A stretch of 64,000 nt of DNA from Vibrio campbellii CAIM 519 = NBRC 15631 = ATCC 25920 (GTDB lineage Bacteria; Pseudomonadota; Gammaproteobacteria; Enterobacterales; Vibrionaceae). A program made the translations under genes and the position numbers. Position 1 is the first letter of the stretch; each line of letters opens with the position of its first letter. The stretch covers positions 2,356,001 through 2,420,000 of the forward strand of contig NZ_CP015863.1 of assembly GCF_002163755.1 (NCBI RefSeq). The letters run 5' to 3'. Shown here piece after piece: positions 52,355 to 60,971 of this stretch. Under the pieces are notes generated by a model. The model was not told where the DNA came from. It worked only from the letters and a program-made list of their open reading frames with translations, and made no database searches.

Positions 52355-54469
52355 TTAATCGTAGAAGTTACGACCTTCGCCAGCTCGAGTTAACAACCCA
52401 TCGCACGGCGCGTAACGATCACCGTATTTCGATGCAAACTCGTTCATTTTCTCAACCAGTTCTCTCAAACCGAATTGATCCATGTAACGGAATGGACCAC
52501 CTAAGAATGGTGGGAAGCCTATACCAAAGATCGCACCGATATCACCATCGCGTGGAGAACGGATAATACCGTCATCTAAACAGCGAACCGCTTCGTTTAG
52601 CATTGGCAGCACACAACGCAATGCAATGTCGTTATCGCTCAGCTTGGATTCTGGCGTCAGGTTCAATAGCTTGTAAACTGACTTATCGACTTCTTTCTTC
52701 TTACCTTTGTAGGTATAGAAGCCTTTACCAGTCTTACGACCTTTGCGGCCATCGTTCAGTAGTGTGTCGAATACGTCTGGACCTTTGAATCGCTCGCCCA
52801 ATTCGTTAACCAAGATCGGCATGATCTTAGCACCAATATCAACACCAACTTCATCCAATAAAGTAATTGGACCCACAGGGAAACCGAAGTCAAGCAGAGC
52901 ACCATCAAGTTGTTCGATCGGCTCATTTGCTAGCAAGATGTGTGCAGCTTCGTTCATGTAAGGTGCAAGAATACGGTTTACATAGAAGCCTGCTTTATCT
53001 TTCACGACGATTGGTGTCTTGCCCTGCTTCTTCGCTAGTGCAACAACGGTAGAAATGGTCGCTTCTGACGTAGTTTCATGAGGAATCACTTCCACCAGTG
53101 GCATTTTCTCCACCGGGCTGAAATAGTGCAAACCAACGATATTTTCTGGGCGCTCTGCTTTTTCCGCAATTTTGTGGATTGGTAGCGAAGACGTATTGGT
53201 TGCAAAGATAGTCTCTGGTTTCGCGTTCGCTTCAATATCTGCAACCATCGCCTGTTTAAGGTCAAGATCTTCAAATACAGCTTCGATAACCACATCAATA
53301 TGATTGAAGCTTGTAAAATCAATACCACCCGAAAGTTGCAGCATTTTAGATTGCAGACCCGCTTTTGAGATAATGCGGCGCTTACGCTGCTTTTCGAACA
53401 ACTTGTAGTTGTAGTTCAACGCGTTAAGCACGCCATCATTGCTGACATCTTTAATACGTACTGGCACTTTCGCTTTCGCAACAGAAACATGGCTAATGCC
53501 AGCCCCCATTAGACCACCACCCAACACGCCAACTTTGTTGACTGCAGTTGGCTCAGCTTCTGCGCCGTTTTCTTTCTTCATTTCTGTCGTAGCAAAGAAA
53601 ATAGAACGCAGTGCTTTAGATTCTGAACTCATTACCAGTTCGCCAAAGCGCTTCGCTTCAAGTTCTTGACCTTGGGCAAAGCCCTTTTCAAGACCATGCT
53701 GGATCACTTCTAGAATCGCGACCGTTGCAGGGTAGTTACCACGGGTCTTTTCATTGGTTTTCTTCGCGGCTTGCTCAAACACAAACTTACGACCTAAACC
53801 ACTACCCGACATCAACTTCTCTTTTGTAGATTGCTTTTGTTTACCTTTCTTCTTGCCTTTTTCGACATGCATCTTCGCGACATCGAGTAGAACAGTCTCT
53901 GGCACACATGCGTCAACCACGCCCAACTTTTTCGCTTTCTTTGCACGCAGTTGTTTACCTGTAAGGATTAAATCCAACGAAGGTAATAGACCAATCAAAC
54001 GCGGAAGACGTTGAGTACCACCGGAGCCTGGCAGCAAACCAAGTTGCACTTCTGGCAAACCAAGACGCGTTTTATCGGAATCAGTACATACACGGTAGTC
54101 ACACGCTAGAGCAAGCTCTAAACCGCCACCTAGACATGGACCGTGAATCGCAGCGACAACCGGATAAGGCAGATCAGATAGCTGTTGGAACAAGTCTTGG
54201 CCTTGCTTAGCCAATGCTTCCGCTTCACTCGCCGTTGTGCACGCTTCAAGCATACGAACGTCAGCGCCCGCAACAAAGTTATCTGGTTTTAGGGAGTGAA
54301 TAATCATCCCTTTCACGCCGCTGGTGTCTTTCAGTTGAGTGAAAATTTCTTTCATCTCATCTGCAAACGCCGCTTGCAGCGTGTTCATTTTCTCGTTTGG
54401 CACATCGATGGCTAGCCAAGCAATGTTCTGCTCATCAATCTTTAGACTAAATGCTTTTTGCTCGCTCAT
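52355..54469 (-). CDS. fadJ: Fatty acid oxidation complex subunit alpha FadJ
   Basis: A 704-residue bifunctional enoyl-CoA hydratase / 3-hydroxyacyl-CoA dehydrogenase. Hydratase part (1-190): GPCLGGGLELALACDYRV, LPEVQLGLLPGSGGTQRLPR. Dehydrogenase part (about 310-704): NAD loop VGVLGGGLMGAGI, HYFSPVEKMPLVEVI, and DKAGFYVNRILAPYMNEA. FadJ rather than FadB by length, gene order (fadI upstream) and synteny. Overlaps fadI by one base (TAATG). Confidence 0.96.
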   Translation of the reverse strand: MSEQKAFSLKIDEQNIAWLAIDVPNEKMNTLQAAFADEMKEIFTQLKDTSGVKGMIIHSLKPDNFVAGADVRMLEACTTASEAEALAKQGQDLFQQLSDLPYPVVAAIHGPCLGGGLELALACDYRVCTDSDKTRLGLPEVQLGLLPGSGGTQRLPRLIGLLPSLDLILTGKQLRAKKAKKLGVVDACVPETVLLDVAKMHVEKGKKKGKQKQSTKEKLMSGSGLGRKFVFEQAAKKTNEKTRGNYPATVAILEVIQHGLEKGFAQGQELEAKRFGELVMSSESKALRSIFFATTEMKKENGAEAEPTAVNKVGVLGGGLMGAGISHVSVAKAKVPVRIKDVSNDGVLNALNYNYKLFEKQRKRRIISKAGLQSKMLQLSGGIDFTSFNHIDVVIEAVFEDLDLKQAMVADIEANAKPETIFATNTSSLPIHKIAEKAERPENIVGLHYFSPVEKMPLVEVIPHETTSEATISTVVALAKKQGKTPIVVKDKAGFYVNRILAPYMNEAAHILLANEPIEQLDGALLDFGFPVGPITLLDEVGVDIGAKIMPILVNELGERFKGPDVFDTLLNDGRKGRKTGKGFYTYKGKKKEVDKSVYKLLNLTPESKLSDNDIALRCVLPMLNEAVRCLDDGIIRSPRDGDIGAIFGIGFPPFLGGPFRYMDQFGLRELVEKMNEFASKYGDRYAPCDGLLTRAGEGRNFYD

Positions 54470-55776
54470 TACTCAACCTCCAAAATCATTGCTGCACCAA
54501 GACCACCTGCGGCACACGCTGTATTCAACGCGAGACCACCGCCACGACGTTTAAGCTCACGCAGCGTTTGCGTCATCATACGTGCACCAGTTGCGGCAAA
54601 TGGGTGACCGTAGGCAATGGAACCACCAAGGACGTTGAACTTATCCATGTCGATTTCACCTATCGCTTTCGAACGACCTAGGTTTTCTTGGGCAAATTTA
54701 TCAGAAGCAAACATCTTCACGTTCGCAAGAGCTTGTGCAGCAAACGCTTCGTGCATATCGATAAGCGTCAGGTCTGAAAGCTCGAGACCAGTGTTCTCCA
54801 ACACTTTTGCCGTCGCGTATGTTGGTCCCATTAGCATGTCCATTTCCACACCAATGGCTGAGAATGCATAACCGCGGATGTAGCCAAGGATTTCCATACC
54901 AAGTTCTTTCGCTTTGCCTTCACGCATTAGCATCACGGCAGCACCGCCATCGGTTAATGGCGTACTGTTCGCGGCTGTTACGCTGCCGTATTGACGGTCA
55001 AAAGCCGGACGCAGTTTCGCGTAGCCCTCTAATGTAGAGTCATGACGAATGTTGTTATCTTCAGAGATCCACTTTTTGTATGGTTCAGGGAAGGCAGTCA
55101 TCACTTCGTCTTGGATTTTGCCGTCTTTCCAAGCTTGCGAAGCTAGAGAATGAGAACGGTGTGCCAAAGCATCTTGCTCTGCACGAGTAATGCCGTGCGA
55201 TTTAGCCATTTGCTCGGCAGTCTGACCCATAGAAAGACCCGTCGAGTATTCAGCCACTGCCGGCGGCACTGGCATTAAATCTTTGAAGCTGAGTTTCTTA
55301 AGAATGTTGAGCTTTTGACCCAGCGTTTTGGTTTTGCTTAGCGCAAGCAAGTTAGCGGCAAGTTTCTTCGAAACACCAATTGGCAGAACAGATGAAGAAT
55401 CCGCACCACCCGCGATACCAACATCAATGCTGCCCGCCATAATGCTCTCTGCCACGTTGACTGCAGCTTGGAAACTGGTCGCACACGCACGAGTTACGCT
55501 GTAGGCATCAGTATGGATGTGCATTCCTGTGCCAAGTACGATTTCACGCGCAATGTTTGGCGCTTCTGGCATTTGAACGACTTGTCCAAATACCACTTGT
55601 TCGATGAGTTTCGGGTCGATGTCTGTACGAGCAAGCATTTCGCTCACTACCATTTTGCCTAAATCGACCGCTGGAACCTGGCTGAACTCAGTGCTTTGAC
55701 GAGCAAAGGGGGTTCGTAGCCCTGCGACAATAGCAACACGTTCACCGTGGCGTGTTTTCACTTCCTGCTTGCCCAT
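54469..55776 (-). CDS. fadI: 3-ketoacyl-CoA thiolase FadI
   Basis: A 435-residue thiolase releasing acetyl-CoA in beta-oxidation. Acyl-enzyme Cys98 in VTRACATSFQAAVN, GSIAYGHPFAATGARM with the active-site His, and the second Cys in NTACAAGGLGAAMILE. Length fits FadI (436) and not FadA (387). First gene of fadIJ, with a promoter and FadR-like operator just upstream. Confidence 0.97.
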   Translation of the reverse strand: MGKQEVKTRHGERVAIVAGLRTPFARQSTEFSQVPAVDLGKMVVSEMLARTDIDPKLIEQVVFGQVVQMPEAPNIAREIVLGTGMHIHTDAYSVTRACATSFQAAVNVAESIMAGSIDVGIAGGADSSSVLPIGVSKKLAANLLALSKTKTLGQKLNILKKLSFKDLMPVPPAVAEYSTGLSMGQTAEQMAKSHGITRAEQDALAHRSHSLASQAWKDGKIQDEVMTAFPEPYKKWISEDNNIRHDSTLEGYAKLRPAFDRQYGSVTAANSTPLTDGGAAVMLMREGKAKELGMEILGYIRGYAFSAIGVEMDMLMGPTYATAKVLENTGLELSDLTLIDMHEAFAAQALANVKMFASDKFAQENLGRSKAIGEIDMDKFNVLGGSIAYGHPFAATGARMMTQTLRELKRRGGGLALNTACAAGGLGAAMILEVE

Positions 55777-55793
55777 TGTTTCTCCTTAAATAC

Positions 55794-55840
55794 AAGAGGT
55801 CTGACCTGATGCATTGTAATCAGTTTGTTAAATTTATCAA
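55794..55840 (-). promoter_or_regulatory. fadIJ promoter and FadR operator
   Basis: On the minus strand -35 TTGATA (55840-55835), a 16-base spacer and -10 TACAAT (55818-55813) form a strong promoter. The start site would fall in ATCAGGTCAGACCTCTT (55810-55794), which matches the FadR consensus ATCTGGTCnGACCAGAT over its GGTCnGACC core. FadR bound there would block transcription. Confidence 0.7.
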
Positions 55841-55967
55841 ACGTGCGTTTAAATAAACGTGAAGCGAGTAGATCTATTGCTCTAGTTCATTGATTATTCG
55901 GCAATTAAGAATGATTAACTATAGTGAGTAAAAATGAGGAGAAGTGTGCGGGAGGTAAAATTGAAGC

Positions 55968-56137
55968 AAAAAAAACCACACAAAACTGTGTGGTCGGAAT
56001 ATTTATAAAACAATTAACCTACGCCAATTGTAAAATTAATCAGTTTCCTGATTAGGAGAAAGTAAAGTCAGCCTTCAAAAGGAAGTGTCATCTTGCTCAA
56101 CATGTTAGTCGTCAATGACTAACTAGATGACAAGATG
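55968..56137 (-). ncRNA. Candidate structured small RNA between fadI and the ECF sigma gene
   Basis: Read on the minus strand: a nested 5' hairpin (CATCTTG/CAAGATG enclosing GTTAGTC/GACTAAC), CCTT/AAGG, then TAATCAG-GAAA-CTGATTA with a GNRA tetraloop, a single-stranded part, and a perfect terminator CCACACA-GTTT-TGTGTGG followed by eight T. Total about 170 bases. TATAGT lies just before the first hairpin as a possible -10. No open frame with a ribosome site occurs inside. Family unknown; it could also be a terminated leader of fadIJ, although fadI has its own promoter further down. Confidence 0.6.
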
Positions 56138-56417
56138 TACTATAGCCCCTTCACTGCACGAGATTTTGAAATAGATCAATTTTATGGCGATTTTACGAAT
56201 TCCAACCGTATCAAAGTTCGAATAACTTCAAATCGCCTAACAATAAGTGTAGGAAAACACCTGAATAAAAAGATATAGAACAAATTATCATCACTTCAAA
56301 TAATTGTTTGATCGTAGAAGATGTATATTGTGCTGCTGCTAAACTACTGGTGTGTACTCAGAACAAGCACAAATATAAGCGGTACCCATGACCTCACAGA
56401 GCAAGACGGAGGCTCCT
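56138..56417. other. Upstream region of the ECF sigma gene
   Basis: About 280 AT-rich bases without a gene. A TATATT hexamer at 56323-56328 may be a -10 for the sigma operon, but no matched -35 was found. Confidence 0.35.
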
Positions 56418-56981
56418 GTGGCAATATTTAAAATGTTTGGAAAGAAAAACTCCAACAGTCCGGTCAACTCTGATATGGACAGACAAAGAAAATACGAAGC
56501 TCTTGTACGGGGCTATCACAGAGATTTGTATCGCTACGCTTACTGGTTATGCAAAGACAAGGCAATTGCAGAAGATTTGGTTCAAGAGACCTGTCTGCGC
56601 GCATGGAAGTCACTGGATAGTCTTCAAGATGAAAAGGCCGCGAAATCTTGGCTTATTACTATATTAAGACGAGAAAACGCACGCCGCTTTGAACGTAAAC
56701 AATTTGATTTGGTTGATATCGATGACTATGGCAATGATGCTAAAGTCAGCGATGACCCACATCATCAACAGGAATGGCTTCAAGCTCAAATCATGAAGCT
56801 TGATGTTGAATACCGTGAGCCTTTGTTTCTTCAAGTTGTAGGCGGTTTCAGTGGAGAAGAAATCGGCAGCATTCTTGATCTAAACAAAAACACAGTAATG
56901 ACACGCCTATTCCGTGCACGTAATCAATTAAAAGAGATGTTGGATTCTCAAGATACTCAGAGAGGACAAAAAAATGGATGA
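56418..56981 (+). CDS. ECF-type RNA polymerase sigma factor
   Basis: A sigma-70 family protein with only regions 2 and 4. Region 2: YRYAYWLCKDKAIAEDLVQE followed by TCLRAWKSL; region 4: YREPLFLQVVGGFSGEEIGS then LNKNTVMTRLFRARNQL. The GTG at 56418 is chosen since GGAGG lies six bases upstream (187 residues); an in-frame ATG at 56388 would add ten residues and lacks a good ribosome site. It overlaps the next gene by eight bases, the usual sign of a sigma/anti-sigma pair. The signal and regulon are unknown; fatty-acid genes flank it on both sides. Confidence 0.87.
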   Translation: MAIFKMFGKKNSNSPVNSDMDRQRKYEALVRGYHRDLYRYAYWLCKDKAIAEDLVQETCLRAWKSLDSLQDEKAAKSWLITILRRENARRFERKQFDLVDIDDYGNDAKVSDDPHHQQEWLQAQIMKLDVEYREPLFLQVVGGFSGEEIGSILDLNKNTVMTRLFRARNQLKEMLDSQDTQRGQKNG

Positions 56982-57708
56982 TTTAGAATTTCGTCGTCGT
57001 ATTTTGTCGGATCCAAAACAGAAGGATGAAGAGATTCTGCAAGCTTTAGCTGAGAGCGACGCTAACAGTAAGTTTGCTGATGATGTTTTGGATCTCGACC
57101 TTAAGATTAAGCAAGCCATGAATGTGGATGTGCCTGAAGATCTTGCTGATAAAATTCTGTTTAACCAGACATCGAGTGCGCTAGATGACGAGAAAGTCGT
57201 AAGACCGAATTTTGCTCGCAAAGCGATGGCGTTGGCAGCATCAGTTGCATTTACTGCGGGTCTACTTGTAGGTCAAATTAACTGGGGTAACTTTATTGTT
57301 TCTCCAGCGCAAGCAAGCCTCGCAGACACCGCAATGAAACACGTCGTGGCGGAAGAGCCGTTCGTTCGCAACATCGATGAAGATGTTTCAAACAAGCAAG
57401 TCAATGCGAAAATGATGCCTTTCCATTATCAGCTAAACGGTGATTTCCCATACCACGTCTACTACCTAAACCATTGTGGTTTTGGTGAGTCGAATAATGC
57501 ACTTCATATCGTCTTCCAAGGTAAAGAAGGCAAAGTCACCATGTTTGTGACTGATGTGAAGAGCGACCAGAAAGTCGACTTTGATAAAGATGGTATGAGT
57601 GGTGTTGTGAAACCGGTGGGCAAAGCCAGCATGATTCTTGTTGGTAGCAGCGGCGAAGATATCGATGCTATTGCAGCGAAATTAGCGCCAATGATGGAGC
57701 CAATGTAG
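56974..57708 (+). CDS. Putative anti-sigma factor (DUF3379-like)
   Basis: A 244-residue bitopic protein: an N-terminal acidic cytoplasmic part (about 1-80; FRRRILSDPKQKDEEI), one membrane segment (about 87-105; AMALAASVAFTAGLLVGQI) and a periplasmic domain of about 135 residues. I recall this as the DUF3379 family that accompanies ECF factors in Vibrio and relatives. It lacks the HxxxCxxC zinc motif of ZAS anti-sigma factors. Role as anti-sigma is inferred from topology and the 8-bp overlap. Confidence 0.8.
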   Translation: MDDLEFRRRILSDPKQKDEEILQALAESDANSKFADDVLDLDLKIKQAMNVDVPEDLADKILFNQTSSALDDEKVVRPNFARKAMALAASVAFTAGLLVGQINWGNFIVSPAQASLADTAMKHVVAEEPFVRNIDEDVSNKQVNAKMMPFHYQLNGDFPYHVYYLNHCGFGESNNALHIVFQGKEGKVTMFVTDVKSDQKVDFDKDGMSGVVKPVGKASMILVGSSGEDIDAIAAKLAPMMEPM

Positions 57709-57740
57709 TAACTTCATCGAAAGCACGAAACTGCACAGTA

Positions 57741-57778
57741 AAAAGCCGCTAAATTTCGAAATTTAGCGGCTTTTTTGT
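57741..57778. terminator. Terminator of the sigma/anti-sigma operon
   Basis: AAAAAGCCGCTAAATTTCG and its complement form a 17-bp perfect stem followed by six T. Confidence 0.92.
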
Positions 57779-57817
57779 TTATGTATAAGGCAAAAACCAT
57801 TCACACCAGACATTTAC

Positions 57818-57837
57818 TTTAGAGTCTAAACTCTAAA
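57818..57837. promoter_or_regulatory. Inverted repeat upstream of the first fadL gene
   Basis: TTTAGAGT-CTAA-ACTCTAAA, a perfect 8-bp dyad about 170 bp before the gene. A smaller GCAC-TTTAG-GTGC dyad follows within 10 bp. Possible operator or leftover terminator; unassigned. Confidence 0.4.
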
Positions 57838-57904
57838 TTATGCACTTTAGGTGCAATTTACCGACATTTAGACATCATTTCTGCAATTTTTATTCAAATT
57901 TATC

Positions 57905-57920
57905 CAATGGTCGGATTTGT
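57905..57920 (+). promoter_or_regulatory. FadR-like half site upstream of the first fadL gene
   Basis: CAATGGTCGGATTTGT contains TGGTCnGA of the FadR consensus; the right half is poor. It lies about 88 bp before the ATG. Confidence 0.35.
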
Positions 57921-58007
57921 ATGGTCCACTCTTAATACTACTATCTGCGCCACTGAGCAAAAGCTCAACTTATCGTCCAAAGAGACGAAACTAATAAGGA
58001 ATAAATA

Positions 58008-59270
58008 ATGACTCAGAATACGCGTCTGTTTAAAAAGACTCTCCTAGCAGTGACGGTTGCAATGGCATCAGGTCAAGCAATGGCAGCTGGTTTCCAGCTA
58101 AACGCACAATCAGCGACTGGTATCGGTCGTGCATTCGCAGGTGATGCGGTAATTGCAGATAACGCATCTGTAATGGCTCGTAACCCAGCAGCAATGGCTC
58201 TATTTGACAAAATGGAACTGTCGCTAGGTTTTGAAAGCATTACTTCGCTTATTGAAGTGAAAGATGTGAAGTACTCGGGCTCAATGACTGGCCCTCATGA
58301 TGTAGCAAACACTGATGATGTTGGTGATACATCAATAGCGCCAAACATCCACCTCATTGTCCCTGTTAATGAAAAATTTGCTTGGGGTGTGAATGCTTAC
58401 TCAAACTTCGGTACTAAAACAGAGTTTTCTGACAACTATGTTGCAGCTGAATATGGTGGTCTAACTGATGTTAAAAGCTTTAACCTTGGTGTAGCTGGCT
58501 CATATCGCCTGAACGAGCAATGGAGCTTTGGTGCAGGTCTAGACCTAATTTATGGTCAAGGTACAATGAAACGTGTTGCTGGTCAGAGTTTTCCTCCAAT
58601 TCCAGGCCTACAACCAGGTTCAACATTGCTAGATGTTGATAAAGCTGATGGTTTTGCTGTTGGTTTCAATGTAGGTACTGTATTTGAACTAGATGAAAAC
58701 AACCGTTTTGGTTTGTCTTACCGTTACAGCCCAGAATTTGAAGCTGAAGACGACAAAGGCCAAAAAATTGTTCTGCCTCTACCCGATATGGCTGAATTCT
58801 CTGGTTACCATAAAATCGAAGATACCAAATTCGCAGTACACTACTCAATCCAATACATTGGTTGGGGTGCGTTTGACCAAATTGAGTTTAAAAACCTTAA
58901 AGACTCGCTTCTTGTAGGTAGTTACAATAAAGATTACCAATGGCAAGATGGTTGGCACTACTCAATCGGCGGTACATACTACCTAAACAACGATTGGACT
59001 CTACGCGCAGGTTACATGTACGACACAAGTGCACAAGATCAAGTAACATCAATTTCTGTACCTGACTCTGATCGTCAATGGCTATCTGCAGGCTTCACCT
59101 ACCATATCGATAACAAATCGAATGTTGACTTTGGTTTCACCTACCTAATGGGTGATGACGTTTCAGTAAATGAAGAGACCACAGTTAATGGTTTCCCTGT
59201 GAGTAGCATTTCTGCTACGACGCATGCAGACGCGATTCTATTCGGCTTACAATACAGCCGCAGCTTCTAA
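58008..59270 (+). CDS. fadL: FadL-family outer-membrane long-chain fatty acid transporter (first copy)
   Basis: A 420-residue beta-barrel precursor with signal peptide (cleavage after GQAMA) and the FadL N-terminal hatch motif AAGFQLNAQSATGIGRAFAGD, followed by NASVMARNPAAMALF. The C terminus ends in phenylalanine (QYSRSF), the outer-membrane assembly signal. The ATG follows AAGGA. It imports long-chain fatty acids. It is one of two adjacent paralogues; E. coli has one fadL at this place. Its own terminator follows, so the copies are separately transcribed. Confidence 0.94.
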   Translation: MTQNTRLFKKTLLAVTVAMASGQAMAAGFQLNAQSATGIGRAFAGDAVIADNASVMARNPAAMALFDKMELSLGFESITSLIEVKDVKYSGSMTGPHDVANTDDVGDTSIAPNIHLIVPVNEKFAWGVNAYSNFGTKTEFSDNYVAAEYGGLTDVKSFNLGVAGSYRLNEQWSFGAGLDLIYGQGTMKRVAGQSFPPIPGLQPGSTLLDVDKADGFAVGFNVGTVFELDENNRFGLSYRYSPEFEAEDDKGQKIVLPLPDMAEFSGYHKIEDTKFAVHYSIQYIGWGAFDQIEFKNLKDSLLVGSYNKDYQWQDGWHYSIGGTYYLNNDWTLRAGYMYDTSAQDQVTSISVPDSDRQWLSAGFTYHIDNKSNVDFGFTYLMGDDVSVNEETTVNGFPVSSISATTHADAILFGLQYSRSF

Positions 59271-59308
59271 GCATTACGCGATAAGCTAGTATAAACACTC
59301 TCTATATA

Positions 59309-59335
59309 AAAGGCTGGAATTCCAGCCTTTTTTCT
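59309..59335 (+). terminator. Terminator after the first fadL gene
   Basis: AAAGGCTGGAA-TTCCAGCCTTT is a perfect 11-bp palindrome with six T at its right end. Confidence 0.9.
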
Positions 59336-59579
59336 TATCTATTGCTTTCTATTCACCAAGATTGGGCGCACACGTGTAATCAAAAGCCATAATTATGACT
59401 CACAGGTGTTCGCTGAATTTTTTTCACACAGCCGTTACAGTTAGATAGATCATCTACATATCTCTATATAAATAGATTATAGGACTGAAAACACTGTTTT
59501 ATTGGCTTTTCATTTTTAAAGTAATAACTCTAGTCGTAAAATTTGGCCCCACGTTATAAATAACTCAGCGAACATTACA
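59336..59579 (+). other. Upstream region of the second fadL gene
   Basis: About 245 AT-rich bases between the first fadL terminator and the second gene. No FadR core (GGTCnGACC) is seen here, unlike upstream of fadI. ATAGATTATAGGACTG around 59474-59489 contains a possible -10. The ATG has no strong ribosome site. Confidence 0.4.
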
Positions 59580-60878
59580 ATGAAAACCAACAAGACTCTC
59601 CTTTCGGCAGCAGTGGCATTTGGCCTACTAAGCACTTCAGGCGTTGCAAACGCAGCAGGTTTCCAACTTGCAGAATACTCTGCGACAGGTCTAGGTCGTG
59701 CATACGCTGGTGAAGCAGCAATGGCTGATAACGCAAGTGCACAATGGCGTAACCCAGCAATGCTAACTTACCTAGAAGGCACACAAGTGTCTGTTGGCGC
59801 TATTTACGTAAACCCAAATGTAGATGTTGACGGTCAAATGCATGTTGGTGGTGGTGCTACTCTTCCAGCAAGCTCACATGACTTTGCACACGACGCTGTT
59901 ATCCCTAACTTCTACCTATCTCATCAGTACAACGACAAGTTTGCTATTGGTCTAGCGTTTGGTACTAACTACGGTATGGAAACGGATCTAGGTAAAGATT
60001 TCGCGGCGGCTAACTTTGGTAACGAAGCGAGCGTAACGTCGATGGAAGCAAACCTGAACGCGGCTTACAAACTGAATGAAGCACTAAGCATTGGTGGTGG
60101 TATTCGTTACATCATCGCAGACGGCAGCATTGGTGCATCAGTGCCAAACCACTTCCCTGCTGTGCCTTCTATGAACTTAAAGCCGCAGACAACGCTAAAA
60201 TACATGGAAGGTGACGATACCGCTTGGGGTTGGCAAGTTGGCGCAGCTTGGCAAATCAATGAAAACAACCGCGTTGGCTTTGCTTACAAATCAGCGGTAG
60301 ACCTAACACTAGAAGGGCACGCAACAGGCTGGGCATTCAACCCAATCAACCCTAACGCTAAAAAAGCAGGCTCAATGGACTTAACATTGCCAGCAACAGC
60401 GGAACTGGCAAGCTTCCACCAACTAAATGATCAACTAGCAGTACACGCTAGCATTAACTGGACTGATTGGAGCAGCTTTAAAGAGCTAGTGGCAGATTTC
60501 CCAGACAAATCAGATCTAATCAAATCTGAAAACTGGGAAGATAACTACCGCTTTGCTGTAGGCACTACTTACAAGCTTGACCAAAAATGGACACTGCGCT
60601 CAGGCGTTGCATACGACATGTCAGCGGTTGATGACAAATACCGCACGACCACTATTCCAGAAACAGATCGTCTATGGCTAAGTGTTGGTGCAGGCTACGA
60701 ATGGTCTAAAAACCTAACGCTAGACGCTGGCTTCACTTACATCTTTGCTAAAGATGCATCTATCAGTGAACCTCGCGATGCATCTGATAAAGAAGCAGCT
60801 CTGCTAGGTGGCGCGTTTACAGGTGAAGTGACTGGTAACGTATGGCTAATCGGTGTTCAAGCGAACTACACGTTCTAA
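59580..60878 (+). CDS. fadL: FadL-family outer-membrane long-chain fatty acid transporter (second copy)
   Basis: A 432-residue barrel precursor: signal peptide ending SGVANA, hatch motif AAGFQLAEYSATGLGRAYAGE, NASAQWRNPAMLTYL, and a terminal phenylalanine (QANYTF). It shares the overall frame of the first copy but differs through most of the barrel, so the duplication is old. Substrate range may differ between copies; some Vibrio FadL proteins also serve as phage or bile-related receptors (general knowledge, not shown here). Confidence 0.94.
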   Translation: MKTNKTLLSAAVAFGLLSTSGVANAAGFQLAEYSATGLGRAYAGEAAMADNASAQWRNPAMLTYLEGTQVSVGAIYVNPNVDVDGQMHVGGGATLPASSHDFAHDAVIPNFYLSHQYNDKFAIGLAFGTNYGMETDLGKDFAAANFGNEASVTSMEANLNAAYKLNEALSIGGGIRYIIADGSIGASVPNHFPAVPSMNLKPQTTLKYMEGDDTAWGWQVGAAWQINENNRVGFAYKSAVDLTLEGHATGWAFNPINPNAKKAGSMDLTLPATAELASFHQLNDQLAVHASINWTDWSSFKELVADFPDKSDLIKSENWEDNYRFAVGTTYKLDQKWTLRSGVAYDMSAVDDKYRTTTIPETDRLWLSVGAGYEWSKNLTLDAGFTYIFAKDASISEPRDASDKEAALLGGAFTGEVTGNVWLIGVQANYTF

Positions 60879-60927
60879 TCTGAACGCGAATTATCGATAA
60901 AAGAAAGTTAACGATAAAAAGAAAGGC

Positions 60928-60957
60928 TTGGTGAAAACCAAGCCTTTTTATTTTGCT
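60928..60957. terminator. Terminator between the second fadL gene and mlaA
   Basis: AAAGGCTTGG-TGAAAA-CCAAGCCTTT with a T tail, between convergent genes. Confidence 0.88.
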
Positions 60958-60971
60958 ATTTACTGAAGCGA

